64,000 nt of DNA from positions 1-64,000 of the forward strand of contig NZ_AUHU01000011.1 in NCBI RefSeq assembly GCF_000423345.1, written 5' to 3'. Shown here one piece after another: positions 37,026-45,831 of this stretch. Every line of letters begins with the position of its first letter. The stretch's first letter is position 1. This DNA comes from Marinimicrobium agarilyticum DSM 16975. Its GTDB lineage: Bacteria > Pseudomonadota > Gammaproteobacteria > Pseudomonadales > Cellvibrionaceae. The translations under genes and the position numbers were made by a program. The notes under the pieces are model-generated. The model was not told where the DNA came from. It saw nothing but the letters and a program-made list of their open reading frames with translations, and ran no database searches.

Positions 37026-39836
37026 TCATTCTTCGTCCTGTCGCGCCCGATCGAATTGATTGTTGTAATAGCGGGCGCCGGTATCGAGCCATTCCCGCAG
37101 GAGTCGGAGTTCATCGGGGTTGAGCATATCACGGTGGTCTACGGTTCCGGGAGCGCTCAGGTCGTTTTCCTGGGTGAAGCGGGCAAAGAACGCCGCACTG
37201 GCGGCCCCCCCGCCGCGGGACAGCGGAGACTGCACCGGCACGGGAGCCAGAATTGGAATGGGGTTGCCTTCCTCATCCAACACCAACTCGCCCTCTTCGT
37301 CGGTCAGGAATTCACCGGTTTCCACTAAAAGATCCACAACCGCGCCATCGACGATCGTGACTTCGTTGTCCCGGTTCAGCAGCTCCTCATAAGACACCAT
37401 TTCGCCACCGCCGGCCGCATCGCTCACCAGCTCCAGCTGGCCCGCCGGGATCCTCGGCTCGTTATCCGGCCCGAAGCGGGTGTGACAGCCGGTGCAGGTG
37501 TGGTCGATGGGCTCGCCCAGGCCGTCGAGCACCAACTCCGCTTCGCCATCGGCGTTGTTCTCGGTGAGCAGACGGGTGCGGTCCCACAATGGCTGAATGT
37601 GATTCTCGTAATTGATGATCACCCGGCACTGCGGGGTCCACTGGGTCAGGCAGCCTTCGGTGGTGGGTGGGTAAGTGATCGAAACGGTCAGACCTTCGTC
37701 GGCGTTTTCGCCGTTGACATAAGTCCGGTACCGGTCGGCGGCCAGGGCGCTGTACAGGTGCTGATGCTCCTCATCCGGCGCACGCACGGTCGGGTCGGTC
37801 CAGTCGTCGGTATAGATAATATTGACGTTCGGTTCCCGGGGCCCGCGTTCGGTGCAGGTGCCGGGGTCTTCCGGATTGCTGCATTCCACCGCAATGCGGG
37901 CATCGAACTGCGCCATGGTCTCGCCCATGTCGGGGAACACCGGGGTGCCGAAAGCGTCGGTTCGCAAAGTGTTGGGGAAAGGCTGGCCGGAAGTTTCTGC
38001 GCCGCTGTAGGCGGCGTCAGGGCCGTACTCGGGGTGGCCGTGGGGCACTTGGCTGTCCCCGGTATGACAGCCGGCGCACTGGCGCTGTTCGCCCGGGCGC
38101 AGCTGCAACCAGTTGCGATGCTGGGGCATGATGCGGGTGCCCTCTTCGTTGACGATGTCGAAGCTGAAGGCGACATCGGCGGGGACCTTGGTCATGACCG
38201 AGCCGTCGGGCTCGATGGGGACGTAGCCCAGAATCTCCAGTAGACCGCGATTGGCGTTGAAGCGGTTGCCGAACACTTCGCCATCCTGGTCGTTCAGGGT
38301 GTCGTTGTCGGGGGTGGACACCGCTTTGAGCAGACGCAGGAAGCGGGCCGGGCGCTCATCGGCGGTGGTTTGTGCCGGGTCCATCAGGGTGTCCACATCC
38401 TCGGTCAGGGTGCCGTCCAGATCGTAGACGTTCTGAATATGCAGCACGCCCACACCCTCGTTCACCCAATCGGTGTTGGGCACGGCGGGCTCCTGATAGT
38501 CCGGGCGGGGGCTGGGTTCCAGAGCGACCGGCTCGGTGACCATCTGGTCCTCTTCGGCCAGCACCACCGGCTGCTGGGTCGGGCCTTCCGGGTCGAAGAC
38601 CCAGAGGCCAAACACCGGTGGCGCCGGTTCGGTGCCGTCGGTCGCCAGCCACTCGTCGGTGCAGGGCACCAACCGCTCTTCTTCCGGCAACGACAGCCGA
38701 CACGGGCTCCAGCTCACGAGTAAACGCTCACTGCCATCCTGCATGGGGTAGGCACTGTGATACAGACCCGCGCGGGAAAGGTCGCCGTTCAACGGAATCG
38801 GCTGGTCAGCCAAAGACGTTTGCGCCGGGCCGCCTTCGTCACCATCGACCGTCTGGTTAGCCTCGACAAAGGCCGTAATGTCCACCTTTACCAGGTCACC
38901 GCCCAGCAAATCTTCCCGGGGCTTGGCGATGGCCAATAGCTGTCCGTCCAACATCAGCTTGGGATAGAACAGCGCCGGTGTCTCATCGTCCGCCAGGCTG
39001 TGGTAACCGTACTCGGGGGCGAGAGTCGTGCCGTCCGGGTTCATCCGGTAGAGGCTGATCCGGTCCTGTCCGAAACCGTCCCAGCGGGAAAACAGAACCT
39101 GACCTTCATCGTTCACCAACGGCTGCAGGTCATGGCTCTGGTTGTAACTGATTTGCTCAATATTGCGCCCGTCACTGTCCATCACATGCAAGACAAACGC
39201 CGCCTGATTGTCATTTTCGGTCTGCGCGGCGAATTGCGGTTTGCCGTCATCGAGCAACACCGCACGGCTCCGGGTCTGACGGGTAGAGGTAAAGAGAATC
39301 CGGTCGCCGGGCAGATAGTGAGGGCTCACATCTTCACCGCCCTCGGCGCTCAAATCCGACGGAATCACCCGCCGCAATTCTTCGGTCTCGAGGCTGTATT
39401 CCCAGATGTTCCAGGTGGGCTGTTCGTCCTCGTCTGCATCCTCAATCTCCGGCGCCCGCAAAGCAAACAGAAAACGGTCCCCGTCAGGATGCACCGACAA
39501 ATCCTTCACATCATAAAGCGCTTCGCCCTCAAACAACTCACCGGTCAGCTCCCGCCGCCCGGCCGTCGCCGTGGCCCGATCCTGAAAAAACAGACGAGCC
39601 CCCGGCCGAAACTCGGCTGGATCCGTCAGCACCTCCGGCAGAATCTCCATGGAATCCTCATCCCGAGGCACCGGCCGCACCACATACGCCAGCGGAAAAT
39701 CCACCACCACCGGATCCGCCTCCTGGTCCCCACCGGTCTCGCCCTGAACAGGCTCACCGACGCCACCGCCACAGGCGACGAGGGCCAAGGTCAAGGGCAG
39801 AGGTAGTAATAGACGGTGAAAGGTGGCAAGTGACAT
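37026..39836 (-). CDS. HzsA-like lipoprotein with PD40-type repeats and two CxxCH sites
   Basis: A 936-residue lipoprotein (lipobox LVAC, Cys22). The N-terminal half has beta-propeller-like units such as VHPDGDRFLFALR and HYLPGDRILFTSTR. Around 460-600 is a segment ending QHRNWLQLRPGEQRQCAGCH, with haem site CAGCH at 587-591, and a second site CTGCH at 781-785. The layout resembles HzsA-related (hydrazine synthase alpha-like) proteins, but hydrazine synthesis is not implied. It is divergent from the next three genes, which also encode CxxCH proteins or a Tat-type exported partner. Likely an outer-membrane multi-domain cytochrome. Confidence 0.75.
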   Translation of the reverse strand: MSLATFHRLLLPLPLTLALVACGGGVGEPVQGETGGDQEADPVVVDFPLAYVVRPVPRDEDSMEILPEVLTDPAEFRPGARLFFQDRATATAGRRELTGELFEGEALYDVKDLSVHPDGDRFLFALRAPEIEDADEDEQPTWNIWEYSLETEELRRVIPSDLSAEGGEDVSPHYLPGDRILFTSTRQTRSRAVLLDDGKPQFAAQTENDNQAAFVLHVMDSDGRNIEQISYNQSHDLQPLVNDEGQVLFSRWDGFGQDRISLYRMNPDGTTLAPEYGYHSLADDETPALFYPKLMLDGQLLAIAKPREDLLGGDLVKVDITAFVEANQTVDGDEGGPAQTSLADQPIPLNGDLSRAGLYHSAYPMQDGSERLLVSWSPCRLSLPEEERLVPCTDEWLATDGTEPAPPVFGLWVFDPEGPTQQPVVLAEEDQMVTEPVALEPSPRPDYQEPAVPNTDWVNEGVGVLHIQNVYDLDGTLTEDVDTLMDPAQTTADERPARFLRLLKAVSTPDNDTLNDQDGEVFGNRFNANRGLLEILGYVPIEPDGSVMTKVPADVAFSFDIVNEEGTRIMPQHRNWLQLRPGEQRQCAGCHTGDSQVPHGHPEYGPDAAYSGAETSGQPFPNTLRTDAFGTPVFPDMGETMAQFDARIAVECSNPEDPGTCTERGPREPNVNIIYTDDWTDPTVRAPDEEHQHLYSALAADRYRTYVNGENADEGLTVSITYPPTTEGCLTQWTPQCRVIINYENHIQPLWDRTRLLTENNADGEAELVLDGLGEPIDHTCTGCHTRFGPDNEPRIPAGQLELVSDAAGGGEMVSYEELLNRDNEVTIVDGAVVDLLVETGEFLTDEEGELVLDEEGNPIPILAPVPVQSPLSRGGGAASAAFFARFTQENDLSAPGTVDHRDMLNPDELRLLREWLDTGARYYNNQFDRARQDEE

Positions 39837-40331
39837 GCAGTCAATCTCTATGAAGAGGGTTATGTCGTTGTTTATTGAGCCCTAACCGGTCATCGCGAAC
39901 CTTGGTATGCAATAACGTTACATCGGTAACTACAACGTGCGGAGGCCGGCTGTGAGGTAGATCCCATCAAGACCGTAGAGCGCGGGATTCGCGGTTGCGA
40001 GCGTACAGGGATGTACTTGCAGCGTGTCTTGATGGGATCTACCTCACAGCTGGCCGGGGTTCAGTTACTCCCAAGAGCCCACTACCAATAAAGTTACTCA
40101 TTATCGACGCTTTCCCGCCCGAATGAATGGGGTCTGGCGCCAAAAAGCGGGATTGAATGCCGTATTTGTGACGGCCTTAACAAAAACACTGGCTATACAA
40201 GCACAGGAAGTGACCCCCTTCACCCCTATAATGAGACAAAAGCGCGACATTATTAAACACGCAACCGCCACCACCTTGCCTCCGCCCTCCCAGGCCGCAA
40301 TAGAGGCAAGCCTTGGCCTTGGGGAGCAACC
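39837..40331. other. Divergent intergenic region holding palindromic element copy 3
   Basis: This 495-base spacer separates the divergent HzsA-like and monohaem-protein genes. It holds repeat copy 3 (39944-40055). The remaining part has no supported gene; short open frames here lack ribosome sites and family features. Promoters for both sides are expected but I could not fix them. GGGGAG precedes the GTG at 40332. Confidence 0.5.
39944..40055 (+). repeat. GGA-hairpin palindromic element, copy 3
   Basis: Arms 39944-39973 and 40026-40055 pair over 30 bases with one G-U type change. The 52-base core (39974-40025) has hairpin CGCG-GGATT-CGCG and hairpin TACA-GGGA-TGTA. GTACAGGGATGT is a full match to the CsrA consensus. 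It points toward the gene at 40332 and could be part of its 5' leader. Confidence 0.9.
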
Positions 40332-41558
40332 GTGAAAAACACCCACCCACCCACGGCGAAAGCCGCGCGTCTGGGCCTCTGCGCACTGCTGATAGGCGCC
40401 AGTCTGGCCGCCAATGCGGGATCGCGCGAACAGGCCCTGCAAATCCACAACCGCATCGCCGGCGTTCCGCCCAGCGAAGCCGTGCTGCTCGACATGGCCG
40501 AACTCATCGACGAGGGCAACGTCGACGCCGCCGTGGAAAAAGCCATGGAGAACGAGGGCTTCTACAGCGTCACCCTCAAAAACATGGCCACCCCCTGGAC
40601 CAACCGGGACATGAACGTCTTCGCCCCGTTGAATGACTACACCGCCACCTTCATCGGCATGGTGCGCGACGGCGAAGACATCCGCGGGCTGCTCTACGAC
40701 AACATTCTCTACACCGGCAACGGAAGTGGCCTGCCCGCCTACGCCAACGACAACAACAACCACTACGAAGCCCTGGAAGAGCAGGGTCTGCCCCTGGGGG
40801 ATCCCGAGACCCTGGTCAAGCGGACTCAGTCCGACGTCACCGGCCTGCCAGCCGAGGCCACCGCCGGCATCATGACCAGCCGGGCGGCCGCGCGCGCCTT
40901 CTTCTATGCCGGCACCAACCGGGCCATGTTTCGTTTCACGCTGCTCAACCACTTGTGCCGTGACCTGGAGCAGGTGCACGACACCAGCCTGACCCCCGAT
41001 CGCATTCGCCAGGACGTCAGTCGCAGCCCCGGTGGTGACAGTCGCGTATTCCTGAATAACTGCATGGGTTGTCACAACGGCATGGACCCCTTGGCCCAAG
41101 CCTACGCCTATTACAACTGGGACTACGATGCCGAAGCCGATCCCACCGGCGAGAACGGCCAGATCACCTACAACCGCGAGGGCGAAGTCGAGCCTGAAAC
41201 CGGAACCCGCGTGGTGCCCAAGTACCACATCAACGCCAACACCTTCCGCTACGGCTACGTCACCATGGACGATGGTTGGGACAACTACTGGCGCGAGGGC
41301 AACAACCGCGTGCTGGGCTGGAGCGATGCTCTGCCCGGCAGTGGCGAAGGGGCGAAAAGCATGGGCCGCGAGCTGGCTCACAGCGATGCGTTCGCCAGCT
41401 GTCAGGTGGAAAAAGTGTTCGAACAGGTCTGCCTGCGCGAGCCCGGCAGCGAAGCCGACCACGAGTTGATTGATAGCGCCACAAGCACCTTGGCGTCCAG
41501 CGGCTATGACTTGCGTCAGGCCTTTATTGCCACCGCCAGCTACTGTAAAGGGGAATAA
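40332..41558 (+). CDS. Exported protein with one c-type haem motif
   Basis: A 408-residue protein with a signal peptide (about 1-29, ANA/GSR). One CxxCH site, CMGCH, lies at 244-248 in NNCMGCHNGMDPLAQAYAYY. The C-terminus has HSDAFASCQVEKVFEQVCLR, a pattern recalling C-terminal domains of planctomycete-type cytochrome proteins. I do not recognise a named family with confidence. GTG start; the next gene begins 2 bases after the stop, so the two are coupled. Confidence 0.72.
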   Translation: MKNTHPPTAKAARLGLCALLIGASLAANAGSREQALQIHNRIAGVPPSEAVLLDMAELIDEGNVDAAVEKAMENEGFYSVTLKNMATPWTNRDMNVFAPLNDYTATFIGMVRDGEDIRGLLYDNILYTGNGSGLPAYANDNNNHYEALEEQGLPLGDPETLVKRTQSDVTGLPAEATAGIMTSRAAARAFFYAGTNRAMFRFTLLNHLCRDLEQVHDTSLTPDRIRQDVSRSPGGDSRVFLNNCMGCHNGMDPLAQAYAYYNWDYDAEADPTGENGQITYNREGEVEPETGTRVVPKYHINANTFRYGYVTMDDGWDNYWREGNNRVLGWSDALPGSGEGAKSMGRELAHSDAFASCQVEKVFEQVCLREPGSEADHELIDSATSTLASSGYDLRQAFIATASYCKGE

Positions 41559-41560
41559 GC

Positions 41561-44047
41561 ATGACTTACATCCGCCATTCCCTCATGACGCTGGCTGCGG
41601 TGCTTCTGCTTTCCGCCTGTGGTTCCGACAGCGGTTCCGATGTTCAGGAGAACGTCGACCCCAATGATGAAGTGCCTACGGTGAACTACACCGGTCCGGC
41701 GCCGCAGACTGACGATGTGCAGCAGTTCAAACTCTCGGTTTGGGACCCACTTGCCACCGAAAACCGCTGCGGCAGCTGCCACGGTACTGGCGGGCAGGAG
41801 CCGACCTTTGTCCGCGCGGATGATATCAACCTGGCCTACTCCGACGTCAACGCGGTGGTGGATCTGAGCAGCCCCGCCAGTTCCCGAATGGTTACCAAGG
41901 TGGCCGAGGGTCACAACTGCTGGCAGGCCAGCGCCGATGCCTGTGCCGATATTATTGCCGGCTACATTGAAAGCTGGGCGAGCGCGTCCGGGGCCGTGGT
42001 CAATCGCGTCGTATTTGAAGCGCCGGACGACCAGGACGTGGGCAGCAGCAAAATCATGCCCTCGGAGCCGGGCGAATTTTCCTCCACGGTGTATCCGCTG
42101 TTGCGGGATTTCTGCAGTGAGTGCCATACCCGCAGCGCCCCGACCGCACAGCAACCGTATTTGGGCAGCCCCTCCCTCGACATTGCCTACGAAGCGGCTC
42201 GTACGCGGATGCGCCTGGATGCACCGGCCGATTCCCGTCTGGTACAGCGCCTCGGCAATGAAGGCCACAACTGCTGGAGCGATGACTGCCAGGCCGACGC
42301 CAATGAAATGGCGCAGGCCATTGCCGACTTTGCCGACAGCATTCCGGTCACTGAAATCGATCCCGACCTGGTTGTCAGTAAAGCATTGGGCTTGGGCGAT
42401 GGCATTGTCGCCAGCAACGGCGGTCGGGTAGACAGCCATATCATCGCCAAATACGAATTCAAAACCGGTGATGGCGCTATCGCCTACGACACCAGCGGTG
42501 TTGAGCCCGCGGCCAACCTGAACCTGAGCGGTGATGTGGCGTGGATGAGTTCCTGGGGGGTTCGCCTGAACAGCGGCGGAACGGACGGCAAGGCCCAAGC
42601 GGCCACAAGTGGCAGTCGCAAGCTGCACGATCTGCTCACCGCCACCGGCGAATACAGCATTGAAGCCTGGGTCATCCCGGATAACGTCACTCAGGGCGAT
42701 GGCGGCGGCGACACCGCCCGCATTGTCAGCTACTCGGGCAGCAATGATGTCCGCAACTTTACCCTGGGCCAGACGCAGTACAACTATGAATTCCTCAACC
42801 GCAGCAGCGAGACCGACGTGAACGGCTTGCCGGCTCTGGCCACCAACGCTGCCGACGAGCGCTTGCAGGCCACGTTGCAGCACGTGGTGGTGACGTTTGA
42901 TCCGGTGGACGGTCGTCAGATCTTCGTCAATGGTGAATTTACCGGAGACACGGATCCGCTGGCGGGTGCGGCCATGGAAGAGTGGAGTGAGACCTTCGCT
43001 CTTGTGCTGGGCAATGAGGTCTCCGGCTCCGAGTACGCCTGGAGCGGCAGTATTCGCTTCCTGGCCATCCATAACCGGGCCTTGAGCCCCGAAGCGATCA
43101 GCGCCAACTTTAATGTCGGGGTGGGGGCGCGTTACTTCCTCCTGTTCAATATCTCCCACCTGATTGATGTCGACGGAGCCTATATCAGCTTCGAAGTTCA
43201 GCAATTCGACGATTATGGTTACCTGTTCGCCGAGCCTTTCTTCCTGACGCTGGACAGCGACACTTCTGTGCCGCCCACACCGGTCGAGGGTATTCGCATC
43301 GGCGTCAACGGTCGTGAGTCCCCCACCGGTCAGGTGTTTGCCGCGCTGGATACCGAGCTGAGCACAGACGCGATGGTCGATGGCCGCCAGAGCCTGTCGG
43401 GGCAGGGGGCGGTGATCGAGCTGCAACAGGGGCCCGAAAGTGACCAGTTTTTCCTGACCTTCGACCGCTTGGGTGAGCACGAGTTTGTGCGCGTCGATGC
43501 CGAGCCGCCAGCGCCATCGGAGCCCGCGATCATTGAAGACCAGCCCACGTTGGGCCTGCGCTCATTTGCGGCCATTAACGCGACCTTGTCGACGGTGACC
43601 ACCGTGCCGCAAACCACAACAAGCGTGGCCGAGACCTACCAGAAAGTCCGCCAGCAGATGCCCACCGAACCCCAGGTGGACGGCTTTGTTGCGGCTCACC
43701 AGATGGGGGTGACCCAGTTGGCGGTGTCCTATTGCTCGGCCCTGGTAGCCGATGCCAGTCGCCGCACTCAGTACTTCGAAGGTTTCAATTTCAACGCCGG
43801 TGTTGGCACCGCCTTTGACGACGCTGGTCGGGGCGCCGTGATAGAGCCCTTACTCAGCCATTTATTGGCGGCGGAGATCGAGGGTCAGCCACTGGCCAGT
43901 CAGGCCGACCCCGCTGCGCTGCGCACCGAACTCAACAGTCTGATCGATACCATGACCGCGGGCGGTGGCGATACTCAGCGCGCTAACCGCATCGTCACCG
44001 CCAGCTGTGCGGCCATCATGGGCAGCGCTCTGACGCTGTTGCAATAA
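41561..44047 (+). CDS. LamG-type lipoprotein with two c-type haem motifs
   Basis: An 828-residue lipoprotein (lipobox LSAC, Cys20). Two related N-terminal modules each have a CxxCH (CGSCH at 70-74, CSECH at 185-189) followed by a conserved HNCW segment and a short helix (ADIIAGYIESWA and MAQAIADFADS). A concanavalin-like LamG region (about 280-530) follows, including YSIEAWVIPDNV and HVVVTFDPVDGRQIFVNGEF, then an unassigned C-terminus. Probably exposed at the outer membrane, binding a glycan or polymer while carrying haem. Confidence 0.78.
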   Translation: MTYIRHSLMTLAAVLLLSACGSDSGSDVQENVDPNDEVPTVNYTGPAPQTDDVQQFKLSVWDPLATENRCGSCHGTGGQEPTFVRADDINLAYSDVNAVVDLSSPASSRMVTKVAEGHNCWQASADACADIIAGYIESWASASGAVVNRVVFEAPDDQDVGSSKIMPSEPGEFSSTVYPLLRDFCSECHTRSAPTAQQPYLGSPSLDIAYEAARTRMRLDAPADSRLVQRLGNEGHNCWSDDCQADANEMAQAIADFADSIPVTEIDPDLVVSKALGLGDGIVASNGGRVDSHIIAKYEFKTGDGAIAYDTSGVEPAANLNLSGDVAWMSSWGVRLNSGGTDGKAQAATSGSRKLHDLLTATGEYSIEAWVIPDNVTQGDGGGDTARIVSYSGSNDVRNFTLGQTQYNYEFLNRSSETDVNGLPALATNAADERLQATLQHVVVTFDPVDGRQIFVNGEFTGDTDPLAGAAMEEWSETFALVLGNEVSGSEYAWSGSIRFLAIHNRALSPEAISANFNVGVGARYFLLFNISHLIDVDGAYISFEVQQFDDYGYLFAEPFFLTLDSDTSVPPTPVEGIRIGVNGRESPTGQVFAALDTELSTDAMVDGRQSLSGQGAVIELQQGPESDQFFLTFDRLGEHEFVRVDAEPPAPSEPAIIEDQPTLGLRSFAAINATLSTVTTVPQTTTSVAETYQKVRQQMPTEPQVDGFVAAHQMGVTQLAVSYCSALVADASRRTQYFEGFNFNAGVGTAFDDAGRGAVIEPLLSHLLAAEIEGQPLASQADPAALRTELNSLIDTMTAGGGDTQRANRIVTASCAAIMGSALTLLQ

Positions 44048-44073
44048 ACCGGATTTGGAATAGGCAGATTCTT

Positions 44074-45660
44074 ATGAAACTACGCAAAGCGCCACTGCAT
44101 CCGGATGCACCTCTGCTGCTGGAAGGGCATCACCGGCCCATGACTCGACGGGAGTTGATTGCCCATGGCTTCAAGGCGGGCGCCGGCACCATTGTCGGCG
44201 GGTCTCTGAGCGGACTCATGGTGAACTCGGCTCTGGCTCAGGAGGTGAATCTCTCCAACGATATCGAAGCGCTGCGTCAGGCCTGCGGTATCGCCAGTGC
44301 GGGAGCGGGGAAAATCCCGTTTATCTGTTTTGACCTGGCGGGCGGCGCCAACATGGCCGGCTCCAATGTGCTGGTGGGTGGCCCGGGCGGCCAGATGGAT
44401 TTCCTCAGCACCGCCGGTTATAACAAGCAGGGCCTGCCGGGGGATATGACCCCGTCTTCCTCCACCGAGGATTTCGTCAACACCGACCTGGGTTTGGCCT
44501 TCCACAGCGACAGTCAGATGCTCGCCGGTATTCTGGAAAAGGCCGGCGGCCGCTCGGACCTGGTCAATGGCTGTGTGATTCCCGCTCGCTCGGAGAACGA
44601 CACCGGCAACAACCCCCACAACCCCATGTACGGTATCAACCGCGCCGGTGCCAACGGCGAGCTGCTGGCATTGATTGGCTCGCGCGCCAACGATTCCGGG
44701 GGCAACTCCATGGCGCCAGCGTCATTGATCAATCCAGAAGCACGGCCCACCAAAGTGGACCAGCCCAGCGATGTGACCGGCCTGGTGGACACCGGCGATC
44801 TGGTAAACCTGCTCAGCCAGGAGGATACCGTGCGGGTGATGGAGTCCATGACCCGCATGAGCCGCGAGCGGCTCAATAACCTCAGTTTTGATACCTCCCA
44901 GGACGAACAGCTCAAGGAACTGCTGAGCTGTGGCTACGTGAAAAGTGCCGACCTGGCGGCCCGTTTTGGTGATCCCGCCTCCATCGACCCGGAATCGGAC
45001 GCGGATATTGTCGGCCCGACCGGCGTGTTCTCCGATGAAGAGTTCGAGAGCGACCGGGAATTCCGCAAGACCGCCTCGGTGATGAAGCTGGTGGTGGAGG
45101 GGCGTGCCGGGGCCGGAACGGTCACCATGGGCGGCTACGACTACCACACTGGCGACCGGGCCACGGGCGAGATTCGTGACCTGCGGGCCGGGCGCTGCAT
45201 CGGCGCCTGTCTGGAGTACGCGGCGCGCAAGAATGTGCCCATCATGATTTACGTCTTCAGTGACGGCTCGGTGTTCAGTAACGGCATGATCGACGATTCC
45301 CCCGAAGGCCGAGGCAAAGGCGTCTGGACCGGTGACAACCAGCAGACCGCCGCTTCCTTCTTCCTGGTTTACAACCCGACAGGTCGGCCCCAGTTGATGG
45401 ACACCGGTGGCGGCACCGCCACTCATCAGCAGATTGGCTATATGCGCCCGAGCGGCGACGTGGAGACGGCCTCGACGCCCGCCGCCAACAACGTCAACCT
45501 GCTGGTGGAAACCGTGGTGCTCAACTACATGGCGCTCCACGGCGAGCAGTCACAGTTCGAGCAAAAGTTCGAACGCCACGGCCTGGGCAACAGCACCATG
45601 ATGGACCGGCTGACGGGCTTCCAGCCCATCTGCAACGGCACCATCGACCAACCGACCTAA
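44074..45660 (+). CDS. Tat-type exported protein of the cytochrome module (DUF1501-like)
   Basis: A 528-residue protein. The N-terminus has MTRRELIAHGFKAGAG, then a hydrophobic stretch ending ALAQ, which resembles a twin-arginine signal. The mature part has FICFDLAGGANMAGSNVLVG and YDYHTGDRATGEIRDLRAG, then PIMIYVFSDGSVFSNG. This recalls DUF1501 proteins found with cytochrome genes in planctomycetes, but I assign that only loosely. Catalytic role unknown. Confidence 0.65.
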   Translation: MKLRKAPLHPDAPLLLEGHHRPMTRRELIAHGFKAGAGTIVGGSLSGLMVNSALAQEVNLSNDIEALRQACGIASAGAGKIPFICFDLAGGANMAGSNVLVGGPGGQMDFLSTAGYNKQGLPGDMTPSSSTEDFVNTDLGLAFHSDSQMLAGILEKAGGRSDLVNGCVIPARSENDTGNNPHNPMYGINRAGANGELLALIGSRANDSGGNSMAPASLINPEARPTKVDQPSDVTGLVDTGDLVNLLSQEDTVRVMESMTRMSRERLNNLSFDTSQDEQLKELLSCGYVKSADLAARFGDPASIDPESDADIVGPTGVFSDEEFESDREFRKTASVMKLVVEGRAGAGTVTMGGYDYHTGDRATGEIRDLRAGRCIGACLEYAARKNVPIMIYVFSDGSVFSNGMIDDSPEGRGKGVWTGDNQQTAASFFLVYNPTGRPQLMDTGGGTATHQQIGYMRPSGDVETASTPAANNVNLLVETVVLNYMALHGEQSQFEQKFERHGLGNSTMMDRLTGFQPICNGTIDQPT

Positions 45661-45666
45661 ACCTTC

Positions 45667-45745
45667 CGTAGGGCGGGTAAGCGAAGCGCACCCGCCATCA
45701 CCGACATAGGGCGACGGCGGATGCGCTTCGCTTATCCGCCCTACG
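45667..45745. repeat. GTAGGGCGG-type dispersed inverted repeat
   Basis: A 30-base half (45667-45696) reading CGTAGGGCGGGTAAGCGAAG then GCACCCGCC faces an inverted near-identical half (45716-45745). A related pair is at 48154-48256 and a half copy at 48301-48329. This is an intergenic repeat type widespread in proteobacteria. Confidence 0.75.
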
Positions 45746-45831
45746 GCGTGTTGATCCCTTCTTTCCCTGACGAACGTATAGTGTAGAGTGTTGTGAAAAT
45801 CTGCTAATCTCCTGTGAGGAGGTTCGGTTCT

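Noticed and set aside
37026-39836. HzsA-like protein as a true hydrazine synthase subunit
   Set aside because: No other hydrazine synthase or anammox genes are present, and the organism looks like an aerobic gammaproteobacterium.
40123-40335. 70-codon open frame before the monohaem protein gene
   Set aside because: No signal, motif or ribosome site, and it runs into the start of the real gene.
40101-41462. 453-codon open frame antisense to the monohaem protein gene
   Set aside because: Low-complexity Val/Gly/Ala-rich product. The plus-strand gene has a signal peptide, CMGCH motif and coupled neighbour.
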